A program made the translations under genes and the position numbers. A stretch of DNA of 64,000 nucleotides. It comes from Lachnospiraceae bacterium. GTDB taxonomy: Bacteria; Bacillota; Clostridia; Lachnospirales; Lachnospiraceae. How positions within the stretch are numbered: the first letter of the stretch is position 1; every line of letters begins with the position of its first letter. The stretch spans positions 1 through 64,000 of the forward strand of contig JAJQHY010000081.1 of assembly GCA_021199495.1 (NCBI GenBank), in the 5' to 3' direction. The notes under the pieces were generated by a model. The model made no database searches, was not told the origin of the DNA, and was given only the letters and a program-made list of their open reading frames with translations. This document shows positions 44,236 to 53,241 of the stretch, one piece after another.

Positions 44236-44264
44236 TTGACGAAAAATGTCAATGCGTGTAAAAT
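44236..44264 (+). promoter_or_regulatory. Promoter of the nucleoside-binding lipoprotein gene
   Basis: TTGACG (44236-44241), 17 bp, TAAAAT (44259-44264). A short inverted repeat TTGAC/GTCAA (44236-44252) overlaps the -35 and could be an operator half-site pair. Confidence 0.65.
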
Positions 44265-44365
44265 TCCTGTCAGTAGGACGTAAAATCAAAACCGTTGTAT
44301 GCGGCAGAGACGATGTCTTATTTACCGTTTATCATTTTTCATCATATCACATTAGGAGGGAAAAA

Positions 44366-45403
44366 ATGAAAAAGAAACTTTTGGCAGTTGTTCTGGCTCT
44401 GACAATGGTATTTTGTCTGGCAGCCTGCAGCAGTTCAGACAGCAGCACTTCTTCTACGGAAGTGTACAAGATCGGTATGGTAACCGATACCGGCGGTGTG
44501 AACGACGGTTCCTTCAACCAGTCATCCTGGGAAGGCCTGTCCAAGCTGGGTGAGGATTATGAAGGCCTGATCGAGGTGAATTATCTGGAGTCCGCTACCG
44601 ATTCCGATTATTCCGCTAATATCGAGACCTTTGTGGATGAGGAGTATGATCTGATTATCGGCGTTGGCTACATGCTGGCCGATGCGATCGGTGAGGCTGC
44701 CGACGCGAATCCGGACATCCTTTTCGCCATCATTGATGACAGCACCAACGCGGACAAGGAGAATGTGGCCTGCCTGATGTTTGAGCAGTCTCAGGCGTCC
44801 TATCTGGTAGGTTATGTTGCCGGTCTGATGACTGAGAGCAATGTAGTAGGCTTTGTGCTTGGTATGAGCACCACCACCATGAATGAGTTCGGATACGGCT
44901 ATGTGGCCGGCGTTCTGGATGCAAACCCGGATGCTGAAGTCCTTCAGTCAAACGCGAACTCCTTTGGCGATTCCGCAACCGGTAAGTCTTTGGCAAATGC
45001 GCAGATCACCAACGGCGCGGATGTGATTTTCCACGCGGCAGGCGGCACTGGCCTTGGTGTGATTGAGGCCTGCAAGGAAGCTAACATCTATGCCATCGGT
45101 GTAGACTCCGACCAGAGCTCCTACGCGCCTGAGAATGTCATCACTTCCGCTATGAAGCGTGTGGATACCGCTTCTTATGAGATCGGCCTTGACGCTTATG
45201 AGGGCAACTTCACCGCGGGCGTTCATACTTATGATCTGGCCAGTGAGGGTGTTGATATTGCGCCGACCACAGATCTGCTTCCGGATGATGTGATTTCCAC
45301 GATCGAGGAGATCAAAGAGCAGATTATCGCGGGCGACATCGTTGTGCCGAAGACGCAGGAAGAGTTTGAGGCTGTTTACGGTGATGTTTACACACTGGAC
45401 TAA
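44366..45403 (+). CDS. BMP family nucleoside-binding lipoprotein
   Basis: A 345-residue ABC substrate-binding lipoprotein of the BmpA/PnrA family, which binds purine and pyrimidine nucleosides. The signal peptide ends in the lipobox CLAACS (Cys near residue 21) followed by a Ser-rich linker. Typical family blocks are MVTDTGGVNDGSFNQSSWEG, ADAIGEAA, AAGGTGLGVIEA and GVDSDQS. AGGAGGG precedes the ATG. It is the binding component for the ATPase and permeases encoded at 48000-51545, although two enzyme genes and a promoter lie in between. Confidence 0.92.
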   Translation: MKKKLLAVVLALTMVFCLAACSSSDSSTSSTEVYKIGMVTDTGGVNDGSFNQSSWEGLSKLGEDYEGLIEVNYLESATDSDYSANIETFVDEEYDLIIGVGYMLADAIGEAADANPDILFAIIDDSTNADKENVACLMFEQSQASYLVGYVAGLMTESNVVGFVLGMSTTTMNEFGYGYVAGVLDANPDAEVLQSNANSFGDSATGKSLANAQITNGADVIFHAAGGTGLGVIEACKEANIYAIGVDSDQSSYAPENVITSAMKRVDTASYEIGLDAYEGNFTAGVHTYDLASEGVDIAPTTDLLPDDVISTIEEIKEQIIAGDIVVPKTQEEFEAVYGDVYTLD

Positions 45404-45449
45404 GCTGATACGAACCGCAGCTAAAATATTTGTAAAAAATATCTGAACA

Positions 45450-45487
45450 AACCGCACAGAAATGTTTTGCATTTCTGTGCGGTTTTG
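45450..45487 (+). terminator. Terminator of the lipoprotein gene
   Basis: AACCGCACAGAAAT (45450-45463) and ATTTCTGTGCGGTT (45471-45484) form a perfect 14-bp stem followed by TTG. Its strength would give high monocistronic yield of the binding protein. Confidence 0.8.
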
Positions 45488-45495
45488 TATATAAT
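45467..45495 (+). promoter_or_regulatory. Promoter of yjjI nested in the terminator
   Basis: TTGCAT (45467-45472, partly in the terminator loop), 17 bp, perfect TATAAT (45490-45495), about 45 bp from the yjjI start. Confidence 0.65.
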
Positions 45496-45541
45496 GAAGT
45501 GAATGAAGATATTGTAATACAAAAGCTGATGGAGGTGGCGT

Positions 45542-47086
45542 ATGAGACCGATTTCGATGGAAAGAGTGGAGCGGACCAGAAAGGATATTCTGGATATCAT
45601 TGAAAGCCCCGTCCTGACCCATGAGCAGAAGCTGACCAATCTCGCGAACCAGGCGGATTCTTTAATGGAAGTGCTTGATCTGCCGGAGGGACTTAATGAG
45701 TATCTGGATCCGGTGCCGGGCAAACAGTGTATCTGTGATCTGTATGAAGGGCATGCGCCCATGCGTCCGCGCTATATTATTCCCGATTATGATAAATTTT
45801 TTGCTGAGGGCAGCGAGTTTTTACAGCTTGCGCCGCCCACCGATTTCTTTGAAGCGATCAACAATCTGCTGATCATTTACAAACACGTACCCAGCATTAC
45901 CAACTATCCGGTCTATGTGGGCGCGCTGGACAAGCTTCTTGACCCGTTTATCCAGGACATGGATGACGATCTTGTCAAAAAGCATCTGAAGTTATTCCTG
46001 ACACACATCGACAGAACCGTACTGGATTCTTTCTCCCATGCCAATTTAGGACCTGAGGCCACCAGGGCCGGACGTTTGATTCTGGAGGCAGAGCGTGATC
46101 TGGAGCTGGCGGTTCCCAACATTTCCTTAAAATATGACCCGGACATCACACCGGATGATTTTGCCCTCGAAGCAGTGAAGACCTGCTTAAGGAGCGCCAA
46201 GCCCAGCTTCGCCAATGACAAAATGTTTCGCTCCGAGCTTGGTGATAACTATGTGATCGCCAGCTGTTACAATGGTCTGCTTTGCGGCGGCGGCTCTTAC
46301 ACGCTGTGCCGTCTGATTCTGGGCAATATCGCGAAGCGTGCAGACAATATTCAGGACTTCAAAGAAAATGTCCTTCCGAAGGTGATGGATCTGCAGGCCC
46401 GCTACATGGATTCCCGTGTGCGCTTTATTGTGGAAGAGAGCGGCTTTTTTGAGAATCATTTTCTGGCGAAGGAAGGTCTGATTCACAGGGATCGTTTCAC
46501 TGCCATGTACGGCCTGGTCGGGCTTGCGGACGCAGTCAATATTTTATTTGAAAAAGAAGGAAAAGAAGGCCGTTTCGGTCATTGCAAAGAAGCAGATCAG
46601 CTGGGTGTGGAGATCATGGACCAGATTGACGCTTTTAATCAGGCGCACGAGGCTCCTTATTGTGAGGCAACCGGCGGCCATTACCTGCTTCATGCGCAGG
46701 TAGGCATCGCGCAGGATGTAGGTATCACACCGGGCACCAGAATCCCGATCGGAGAGGAGCCGGATACCCTTTATGAACATCTGGAGAACTGCAGTCTTTT
46801 CCACAAATATTTCCCGTCCGGCACGGGGGATATCTTCCCCATGGAGATGACGGCACGCAAGAATCCACAGTTTATTCTGGATGTGGTCAAAGGCGCGTTC
46901 AAAAAAGACCTGCGGTATCTGTCCTTCCATGACAAGGACAGCGATGTGATCCGCATCACCGGCTACCTGGTGAAGCGTTCCGAAATTGAAAAATATCAGA
47001 GAGGCGAGCGTGTGCTGCAGAATACAACACAGTTAGGGGCGGGTGCTGTGCAGAACGGCAGAGTGCTCGAGAGAAAGGTTCGTTAA
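45542..47086 (+). CDS. yjjI: YjjI family glycyl radical enzyme
   Basis: A 514-residue member of the YjjI family of glycyl radical enzymes, whose reaction is not known to me. The C-terminal radical loop is RITGYLVKR with Gly474, equivalent to the RVxGY motif of pyruvate formate-lyase. Candidate thiyl cysteines are Cys242 and Cys248 in SCYNGLLCGGG. It must be activated anaerobically by the partner YjjW encoded next. In E. coli yjjI and yjjW lie beside deoCABD. Here they lie between nucleoside transporter genes and near deoB and deoC. The shared context suggests action on a nucleoside or deoxyribose breakdown product; this is inference. GGAGGTGG precedes the ATG. Confidence 0.9.
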   Translation: MRPISMERVERTRKDILDIIESPVLTHEQKLTNLANQADSLMEVLDLPEGLNEYLDPVPGKQCICDLYEGHAPMRPRYIIPDYDKFFAEGSEFLQLAPPTDFFEAINNLLIIYKHVPSITNYPVYVGALDKLLDPFIQDMDDDLVKKHLKLFLTHIDRTVLDSFSHANLGPEATRAGRLILEAERDLELAVPNISLKYDPDITPDDFALEAVKTCLRSAKPSFANDKMFRSELGDNYVIASCYNGLLCGGGSYTLCRLILGNIAKRADNIQDFKENVLPKVMDLQARYMDSRVRFIVEESGFFENHFLAKEGLIHRDRFTAMYGLVGLADAVNILFEKEGKEGRFGHCKEADQLGVEIMDQIDAFNQAHEAPYCEATGGHYLLHAQVGIAQDVGITPGTRIPIGEEPDTLYEHLENCSLFHKYFPSGTGDIFPMEMTARKNPQFILDVVKGAFKKDLRYLSFHDKDSDVIRITGYLVKRSEIEKYQRGERVLQNTTQLGAGAVQNGRVLERKVR

Positions 47087-47093
47087 AATCTCT

Positions 47094-47957
47094 ATGGTGA
47101 CAGATAACCAGGCCAATCAGAAATATCCGGTTAATCAGATCATTCCCTTCAGTTGTGTGGATGGACCCGGCAACCGCACCGCGGTGTTTTTACAGGGCTG
47201 TAATATTGACTGCCGCTATTGTCATAATCCGGAGACCAGAAAACTTTGTATCAACTGCGGCGCCTGTGTGGGGAAGTGTCCGGTACAGGCATTGTATATA
47301 GAGGACGGCAGGGTGAAGTTTCACCCCGAGCGCTGTGTGCACTGTGATACCTGCATCCGGATCTGTCCGCATGACGCAAGCCCCAGAATCTGTTATATGA
47401 GTGCTGCGGAGGTCTTTCACGAAGTGCAGCAGTATGCTGTCTATATCAGCGGCGTTACTGTTTCCGGCGGCGAATGTACCCTCCATCCTCATTTCCTGCG
47501 GGAGTTTTTTACTCTTTGCAAGGAGGAAGGACTGAACACGCTTTTAGACAGTAACGGAATGATTTCATATGAATCCATCCCTGAAGTGATGGCGGTAACG
47601 GACGGCGTCATGCTGGATATCAAGGCGTTTGATGAAGAAGAGCATAAGAGCGTCACAGGCTTTGACAACGTACAGGTGCTGAAAAACGCAGCATATCTGG
47701 CGGATACGGGGAAACTCGCAGAGATCCGCACCGTTATGGTTCCGGGCTTAAATGATGGCGAGTCCATCATACGGCAAATCGCGGAATATCTGAAGCCGCA
47801 TATGGATATTTCCTCCCTGCGGTATAAGCTGATTGCGTTCAGACAAAACGGCGTCAGAGAACAATACAGACAGTATCCCCAGCCGGATGCAGACTATATG
47901 GAGCACATGCGCAAGTGTGCTCTGGAGGCTGGATTTCAGGAGATTATAGTCATTTGA
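47094..47957 (+). CDS. yjjW: YjjW family glycyl radical enzyme activase
   Basis: A 287-residue radical SAM enzyme that installs the glycyl radical on YjjI. The SAM 4Fe-4S motif is CNIDCRYC, and GNRTAVFLQGC precedes it. An inserted ferredoxin-like region holds two further cluster motifs, CINCGACVGKCP and CVHCDTCIRICP, as in other activases with auxiliary clusters. VTVSGGECTLHP and LDSNGM are further conserved blocks. Starts seven bases after the yjjI stop, at ATG 47094; no strong ribosome binding site is near, which suggests coupling to yjjI translation. Confidence 0.92.
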   Translation: MVTDNQANQKYPVNQIIPFSCVDGPGNRTAVFLQGCNIDCRYCHNPETRKLCINCGACVGKCPVQALYIEDGRVKFHPERCVHCDTCIRICPHDASPRICYMSAAEVFHEVQQYAVYISGVTVSGGECTLHPHFLREFFTLCKEEGLNTLLDSNGMISYESIPEVMAVTDGVMLDIKAFDEEEHKSVTGFDNVQVLKNAAYLADTGKLAEIRTVMVPGLNDGESIIRQIAEYLKPHMDISSLRYKLIAFRQNGVREQYRQYPQPDADYMEHMRKCALEAGFQEIIVI

Positions 47958-47999
47958 TTATATAAAATTATGGCACATTATACGCAAGGAGGACAACAG

Positions 48000-49532
48000 G
48001 TGGGAAACGAACAGAAAACTGCCGCCGTTGAGATGAAAGGAATCGTTAAGAAATTCGGCGATTTCGTTGCCAACGACCACATTAACCTGACTGTGCAAAA
48101 GGGCGAGGTTCATGCGATCTTAGGGGAGAACGGCGCGGGCAAAAGCACTCTGATGAACGTGCTCTACGGTTTGTATCAGCCGACGGAGGGCGAGATCTTC
48201 ATCAACGGACAGAAGGCGGTCATGGACGGCCCCAACAAGGCCATTGAGCTTGGTATTGGTATGGTTCACCAGCATTTCATGCTGGTTCAGCCCTTTACGG
48301 TAGTGGAAAATATCGTCCTTGGCACGGAGCCGACTAAGGGTCTTACGGTCGACTTAAAGAGCGCAAGGGAAAAAGTGATTGCGCTTTCCAAACGCTATAA
48401 TATGGCCATTGACCCGGACGCCAAAATCGAGGATATCAGCGTCGGCATGCAGCAGCGCGTGGAGATTTTAAAGGTTCTTTATCGTGGTGCGGATATTCTG
48501 ATACTGGATGAGCCGACTGCGTCATTGACACCTCAGGAAATCACGGAGCTGATTGAGACGATCGGACACCTGACAAAAGACGGAAAATCCGTAATTCTCA
48601 TCACGCACAAATTAAAAGAGATTACCTCCTGTGCGGACAAGTGTACCATTATCCGTGCCGGTAAATATATTGACACCGTTGATGTGGACAAGGTCAATGA
48701 AAATGAACTGGCCGCCATGATGGTCGGCCGCGACGTTTCCTTTACTGTTGAGAAACCGGAAAAGACGCCGGGAGAGGTTGTCCTGGATGTGAAGGATCTG
48801 CACGGCAATGATTATCGTGATATCGAAATCCTTCGGGGATTGAATCTGCAGGTGCGCAGCGGGGAGATCGTGGGCATCGCCGGTGTGGACGGCAACGGCC
48901 AGACGGAACTGGTGGAGATCCTGACCGGATTAAAGAAAGCGACCGCCGGCAGTGTGACGGTACATGGACAGGATGCATACAATGTCACTCCGCGCAGAGC
49001 GTTTGATCTGGGAGTTACATCCATTCCTGCCGACCGCCAGAAATATGGTCTGGTTCTGGATTTCACCATTGCGGAGAATATGATCCTGCAGAACTATGAA
49101 AAAGCACCTTTCGCGAAGGGCTCGTTTTTACAGAAGGGCGAGATTGACAAGCATGCGAAGGAGCTGATTGAAAAATTCGACATCCGTCCCAGAGGAAGCG
49201 AACAGCACGCGGCAGGAACACTTTCCGGCGGCAACCAGCAGAAGGTAATCATCGCCAGAGAGGTGACGAACGACTCCGACCTTTTAATCGCGGTGAATCC
49301 TACCCGCGGGCTGGATGTAGGCGCTATTGAATTTGTACACAAGTACCTGGTGGAGCAGAGGAATAAAGGGAGAGCGGTACTGTTAGTTTCCTTTGAGCTG
49401 GATGAGATTATGAGCCTTTCTGACAGGATCGAAGTCATTTTTGAAGGAAAAATTACCGGCTCCGTACCCGGAAAAGACGCGGATGAGAAGACGCTGGGCT
49501 ATATGATGGCGGGAGGTGTGCAGCATGAATAA
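48000..49532 (+). CDS. nupA: Nucleoside ABC transporter ATPase, two NBDs
   Basis: A 510-residue ATP-binding protein with two tandem nucleotide-binding domains, as in NupA/YufO and RbsA. The first has Walker A GENGAGKST, signature SVGMQQRVEI and Walker B ILILDEPTA. The second has a degenerate Walker A (GVDGNGQTE) and signature LSGGNQQK. It energises import with the two permeases that follow and the BMP lipoprotein upstream. GTG 48000 is preferred to ATG 47970 because AAGGAGG lies seven bases before it. It overlaps the next gene by eight bases. Confidence 0.92.
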   Translation: MGNEQKTAAVEMKGIVKKFGDFVANDHINLTVQKGEVHAILGENGAGKSTLMNVLYGLYQPTEGEIFINGQKAVMDGPNKAIELGIGMVHQHFMLVQPFTVVENIVLGTEPTKGLTVDLKSAREKVIALSKRYNMAIDPDAKIEDISVGMQQRVEILKVLYRGADILILDEPTASLTPQEITELIETIGHLTKDGKSVILITHKLKEITSCADKCTIIRAGKYIDTVDVDKVNENELAAMMVGRDVSFTVEKPEKTPGEVVLDVKDLHGNDYRDIEILRGLNLQVRSGEIVGIAGVDGNGQTELVEILTGLKKATAGSVTVHGQDAYNVTPRRAFDLGVTSIPADRQKYGLVLDFTIAENMILQNYEKAPFAKGSFLQKGEIDKHAKELIEKFDIRPRGSEQHAAGTLSGGNQQKVIIAREVTNDSDLLIAVNPTRGLDVGAIEFVHKYLVEQRNKGRAVLLVSFELDEIMSLSDRIEVIFEGKITGSVPGKDADEKTLGYMMAGGVQHE

Positions 49533-50607
49533 AGAAAAAAAATCCCTGATGCAGAGCATTGCAGACGGCAATGTTCTCTATACACTGATCGCCATTGTGG
49601 TCGGCTTTATCGTGGGCGCCATTCTTCTGGCTGTCATCGGGATCAGTCCGGCAGCCGCTTATGGGAAGCTTTTCTCGGGAGCGCTCAGCAAGCCGAAGTA
49701 CATAGCGTGGTCCGTGGTTTACGCGACACCGTTAATCCTGACGGGCCTGTCCGTGGCGTTTTCCTTTAAGACCGGCGTTTTCAATATCGGTGCGGAGGGG
49801 CAGTTCGTGGTTGGCTCTTTAGCCGCCAGTGTAGTGGGCGTATGCGTTTCTCTGCCGCCTGTTCTTCACGCGATTGTGTGCGCGCTGGCAGCCATGGCGG
49901 CCGGCGGACTCTGGGGCGCAGTGGTCGGCCTTCTGAAAGTGAAAAAAGGCATCAACGAGGTCCTTTCCTACATCATGTTCAACTGGATCGCGTATTATCT
50001 GAGCAACTACATGGTGAACCTGCCGTTTCTGGAAAATGAGGGCAATGTCGAGGCAACCAAAAATATTCAGTCTACCGCTTCCATCGTCTGCCCGGAATGG
50101 ATCACCAATCTGACCGGCTGCGCCTATACCAACTGGGGCATCGTGCTGGCCATCGTGGTCGCGGTGATTATTTGGGTGATTATCAATAAAACGACCCTGG
50201 GCTATCAGCTGCGGGCCGTTGGCTTTAATAAAAACGCCGCGGAGTACGGCGGCATCAATTCCAACGCGGCTTTCTTAAAAGCGATGGCAATTTCCGGTGC
50301 CCTTTCCGGACTGGGCGGCATGGTCCAGCTTTGCGGTATGTCTTACCGCATCAGCCAGTTTGCCGGTCAGGAGGGCTATGGCTTCCAGGGAATTACCGTT
50401 GCACTGATCGGTTCCTCCAACCCGATCGGCTGTATCTTCGCGGGACTATTTTATGGTGTCATGAAATACGGCGGAACGAAACTGACGCTGATCAACGCAC
50501 CCAGTGAAGTGATTGATATTATCATGGGCGTGATTGTTCTGTTTATCGCGGTTTCTCATGTATTTAAGACACTACTGACCAACAGAAAGGGAGGAAAAAA
50601 GAAATGA
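49525..50607 (+). CDS. nupB: Nucleoside ABC transporter permease 1
   Basis: A 360-residue membrane permease of the BPD_transp_2 family (NupB/YufP type) with eight to ten helices. Typical blocks are FKTGVFNIGAEGQFVVGSL, KGINEVLSYIMFNWIAYYL (in parts: FNIGAEGQF, INEVLSYIMFNW) and LRAVGFNKNAAEYGGI. ATG 49525 follows GGGAGG and overlaps the ATPase stop by eight bases. Its own stop overlaps the next permease by four bases. Confidence 0.9.
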   Translation: MNKEKKSLMQSIADGNVLYTLIAIVVGFIVGAILLAVIGISPAAAYGKLFSGALSKPKYIAWSVVYATPLILTGLSVAFSFKTGVFNIGAEGQFVVGSLAASVVGVCVSLPPVLHAIVCALAAMAAGGLWGAVVGLLKVKKGINEVLSYIMFNWIAYYLSNYMVNLPFLENEGNVEATKNIQSTASIVCPEWITNLTGCAYTNWGIVLAIVVAVIIWVIINKTTLGYQLRAVGFNKNAAEYGGINSNAAFLKAMAISGALSGLGGMVQLCGMSYRISQFAGQEGYGFQGITVALIGSSNPIGCIFAGLFYGVMKYGGTKLTLINAPSEVIDIIMGVIVLFIAVSHVFKTLLTNRKGGKKK

Positions 50608-51545
50608 GTACAGTGATTACAAATCTTGGACTGGTCATTAATGCCATGATGCTGGCCACGCCGCCTTTATTGTACGCCGGTCTTGGATCCTGCTTTTCTG
50701 AGAGAAGCGGTGTTGTCAATATCGGCATTGAAGGAATGATGACAGTGGGAGCCTTTACCGGTTCCGTGGTCGCTCTTTATACAGGAAACGGATGGTTTGC
50801 TTTTCTCTGTGCAGGCCTGGCGGGGGCACTTGTCGCAGTCATTCACGCGATTGCCTGCATTACTTTTGGCGCGGATCAGACGATCTCCGGTACGGCGATC
50901 AATTTCCTGGCGCCTGGTCTGGCTATTTTTATCTGCCGTGCCATGTTCAATAATTCATCGGACACCACCCCTATTGATACCTCCTCCAAGCTGCCCAAGC
51001 TGTTTGAGGGCGTTTTTCCGGTCGGCTCCTTTGGCTACAATGTGTTCTGCACCTATGCGGCCGCTTATCTCTGCTTCATTCTGGTCGCTGTTGCGTGGTT
51101 TGTCTTTTATAAGACCCGCTTTGGCATGAGACTGCGGGCTGTTGGCGAGCATCCGAAAGCCTGCGATACGCTGGGCATCAATGTACACCGCATCCGTTAT
51201 ATCTGCGTGATTTTATCAGGCTTTCTGGCAGGACTTGGCGGAGCTTATATCACACTCGCAACGGTCAACCAGTTCCGTCCGACGCTGATCGTCGGCCAGG
51301 GCTTTATCGCGATCGCAGCGGTTATCTTCGGCAAGTTTACACCACAGGGGACTTTAAAGGGTTGCCTGATTTTCGGCCTCTGCAGCGGCATCAAGACACT
51401 GCTGAGCAGTAACTCCAGCATAACGGTATCGCCGAACCTGATCTCCATGATCCCGTACGTTGTGACCATCCTGGCACTGATCTTCTTCGTCGGAAAGAGC
51501 AGTGTGCCGGCGGCCAGCGGCAAGCCATATCTGAAGGAAAAATAG
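50604..51545 (+). CDS. nupC: Nucleoside ABC transporter permease 2
   Basis: A 313-residue permease (NupC/YufQ type) that pairs with the previous one. FSERSGVVNIGIEGMMTVGA (as VVNIGIEGMM), GADQTISGTAINFLA and LRAVGEHPKACDTLGI are the family marks. Overlap of four bases with nupB. It is the last gene of the yjjI-yjjW-nupABC transcript as far as spacing shows. Confidence 0.9.
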   Translation: MSTVITNLGLVINAMMLATPPLLYAGLGSCFSERSGVVNIGIEGMMTVGAFTGSVVALYTGNGWFAFLCAGLAGALVAVIHAIACITFGADQTISGTAINFLAPGLAIFICRAMFNNSSDTTPIDTSSKLPKLFEGVFPVGSFGYNVFCTYAAAYLCFILVAVAWFVFYKTRFGMRLRAVGEHPKACDTLGINVHRIRYICVILSGFLAGLGGAYITLATVNQFRPTLIVGQGFIAIAAVIFGKFTPQGTLKGCLIFGLCSGIKTLLSSNSSITVSPNLISMIPYVVTILALIFFVGKSSVPAASGKPYLKEK

Positions 51546-51578
51546 TTACAATATTTATTATTTTCACAATCATCCGGC

Positions 51579-51603
51579 CTGCCATTGAGAGATTCAATGG
51601 CAG
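51579..51603 (+). other. Hairpin between nupC and cdd
   Basis: CTGCCATTGA (51579-51588) and TCAATGGCAG (51594-51603) form a 10-bp perfect stem with a five-base loop. No T-run follows, so it is more likely a processing or stability element than a terminator. Confidence 0.45.
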
Positions 51604-51630
51604 ACTGTGTCTGAAAGAGTTAGATAGAAA

Positions 51631-52053
51631 ATGGAACAGACAACAAAGGAAATATTGTTTGATAAAGCAAAAGAGGCCAGAAAAAACGCGTATACGCCCT
51701 ATTCCCATTATCAGGTGGGAGCGGCGCTTCTGTGTGCGGATGGCCGGATTTTCACAGGATGCAATATTGAGAACGCCGGGCATACCCCGGCGTGCTGTGC
51801 CGAACGGACAGCCTTTTTTAAAGCGGTCAGTGAAGGTGTGAAGAATTTTAAAGCCATTGCGGTGGTAGCGGGACCGGAAGGCGGTGCGTTAGTCTGGACC
51901 GCACCCTGTGGTGTCTGCCGGCAGGTGATGATGGAATTCTGTGAGTATGAGACTTTTGAGATTTACCTGGGAACTGGAGCGGAGGACTGCAGGTGTTATA
52001 CGCTGAAAGAGCTGTTGCCGCACGGGTTCGGACCCGGGAATCTGGACTTCTAA
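51631..52053 (+). CDS. cdd: Cytidine deaminase
   Basis: Converts cytidine and deoxycytidine to uridine and deoxyuridine, feeding uridine phosphorylase. The 140-residue length fits the tetrameric class. Zinc and catalytic residues are in CCAERTAFF (Cys and Glu) and PCGVCRQ (two Cys). YSHYQVGAAL and GCNIENAGHTPACCAER match the substrate pocket. It lies 85 bp after nupC, in the nucleoside region. Confidence 0.95.
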   Translation: MEQTTKEILFDKAKEARKNAYTPYSHYQVGAALLCADGRIFTGCNIENAGHTPACCAERTAFFKAVSEGVKNFKAIAVVAGPEGGALVWTAPCGVCRQVMMEFCEYETFEIYLGTGAEDCRCYTLKELLPHGFGPGNLDF

Positions 52054-52060
52054 TGTGACT

Positions 52061-52244
52061 ATTCACAGTTGGCCTGTAGAAGATAAACAAAATCGTCATG
52101 TTTACATGTAAGAGTTTGTTTATCTTCTACAGGTGACTGAGAATCAGTCACTTCTCTACCATAAGCAAAAAGATGAGCAGCGTATTTTGCTGCGTCAGAC
52201 GCGAAGCGGATGCTTTTGCGCATGGGAGAGAAGCAACTGTGAAT
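52061..52244. repeat. Intergenic multi-hairpin element E3
   Basis: Outer inverted repeats ATTCACAGTTG (52061-52071) and CAACTGTGAAT (52234-52244) enclose three structures. One is a perfect 19-bp hairpin (52073-52091 with 52115-52133). The second is an 8-bp stem GTGACTGA/TCAGTCAC (52133-52151). The third is a long imperfect stem from 52152-52162 to 52222-52232. The last contains AGCAGCGTATTTTGC (52176-52190), identical to 22303-22317. It lies between cdd and add and fills that gap. A role as structured RNA, processing signal or mobile element is possible. Confidence 0.65.
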
Positions 52245-52257
52245 CAGAGGAGCAAGT

Positions 52258-53241
52258 ATGATCGACATTCATTTACACTTTGACGGTTCCCTGCCGCTTC
52301 AGCTCGTACAGCGTCACGCGAAGCTTCAGCAGCTTCCCTATGCGGATCTGCCTGAGGATGAATTGCGGGACCGCATCGTCTGTCCGATTGACTGTGAAAG
52401 CCTGAACGATTTCCTGGCAAGGTTTGCAATTCCGCTGGAGATTCTCCAGACTTACGACAGCCTGCGGGAAAGCGTGGAAGCGGTGCTGGACATTTTAAAA
52501 AGTCAGGGAATCCTTTATGCTGAGCTACGCTTCGCACCGCAGCACCACACCCAAAAAGGACTGACCCAGGAGAAAGCGGTGCTGGCCGCGCTCGAAGGCC
52601 TGCATAACGGACTTGCAGACGGGCGGATGAAGGCACAGCTTATTTTATGTGCCATGCGCGGCGACGGAAACGATGACGCGAATTTTGAAACGTTAAACCT
52701 GGCGGCAAAATATCTGCACCAGGGAGTCTGCGCTTTTGATCTGGCGGGAGCGGAGGCACTCTTTCCCACAGAGCATTACCGGGAGCTGTTCGCACATGCG
52801 ACAGAGCTGGGCGTTCCTTTTACCATCCATGCGGGAGAGGCGGCAGGACCGGAAAGCATTCGTGCCGCGCTGTCCTTTGGCGCGAAGCGTATCGGACACG
52901 GAGTTCATGCGATTGAAGATCCTGCGCTGGTGGAAGATTTAAAGGAAAAACAGACTATTCTTGAATGCTGTGTCATCAGCAACGTGCAGAGTAAGGCAGT
53001 AAAATGCGTGGAAGAGCATCCTGTCAAATATTTTCTGGAGCAGGGGCTGAAGGTCACGCTCAATACGGATAATATGACGATTTCTCAGACCAGCATGGCA
53101 AAGGAAGTTGCCTATGTACGGGATCATCTGGGTCTGACCAGAGAACAGGAAATGCAGTTGTATCTCAATGCTGTGGACGGAGCGTTTTTAGATGAAAAGT
53201 CAAAGGAGGAATTAAGAAATGCTGTCACCAAAGCTTTTTGA
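52258..53241 (+). CDS. add: Adenosine deaminase
   Basis: Converts adenosine and deoxyadenosine to inosine forms. A 327-residue TIM-barrel metal enzyme. Zinc site His residues are in HLHFDGSL. Catalytic His-Glu is in [10 protein letters not shown], the next His in RIGHGVHAI, and the late Asp in LNTDNMTIS, where the second Asp of animal enzymes is Asn, as in several bacterial relatives. GAGGAG precedes the ATG. Its last 23 bases overlap deoC, whose ribosome binding site lies inside add. Confidence 0.92.
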   Translation: MIDIHLHFDGSLPLQLVQRHAKLQQLPYADLPEDELRDRIVCPIDCESLNDFLARFAIPLEILQTYDSLRESVEAVLDILKSQGILYAELRFAPQHHTQKGLTQEKAVLAALEGLHNGLADGRMKAQLILCAMRGDGNDDANFETLNLAAKYLHQGVCAFDLAGAEALFPTEHYRELFAHATELGVPFTIHAGEAAGPESIRAALSFGAKRIGHGVHAIEDPALVEDLKEKQTILECCVISNVQSKAVKCVEEHPVKYFLEQGLKVTLNTDNMTISQTSMAKEVAYVRDHLGLTREQEMQLYLNAVDGAFLDEKSKEELRNAVTKAF

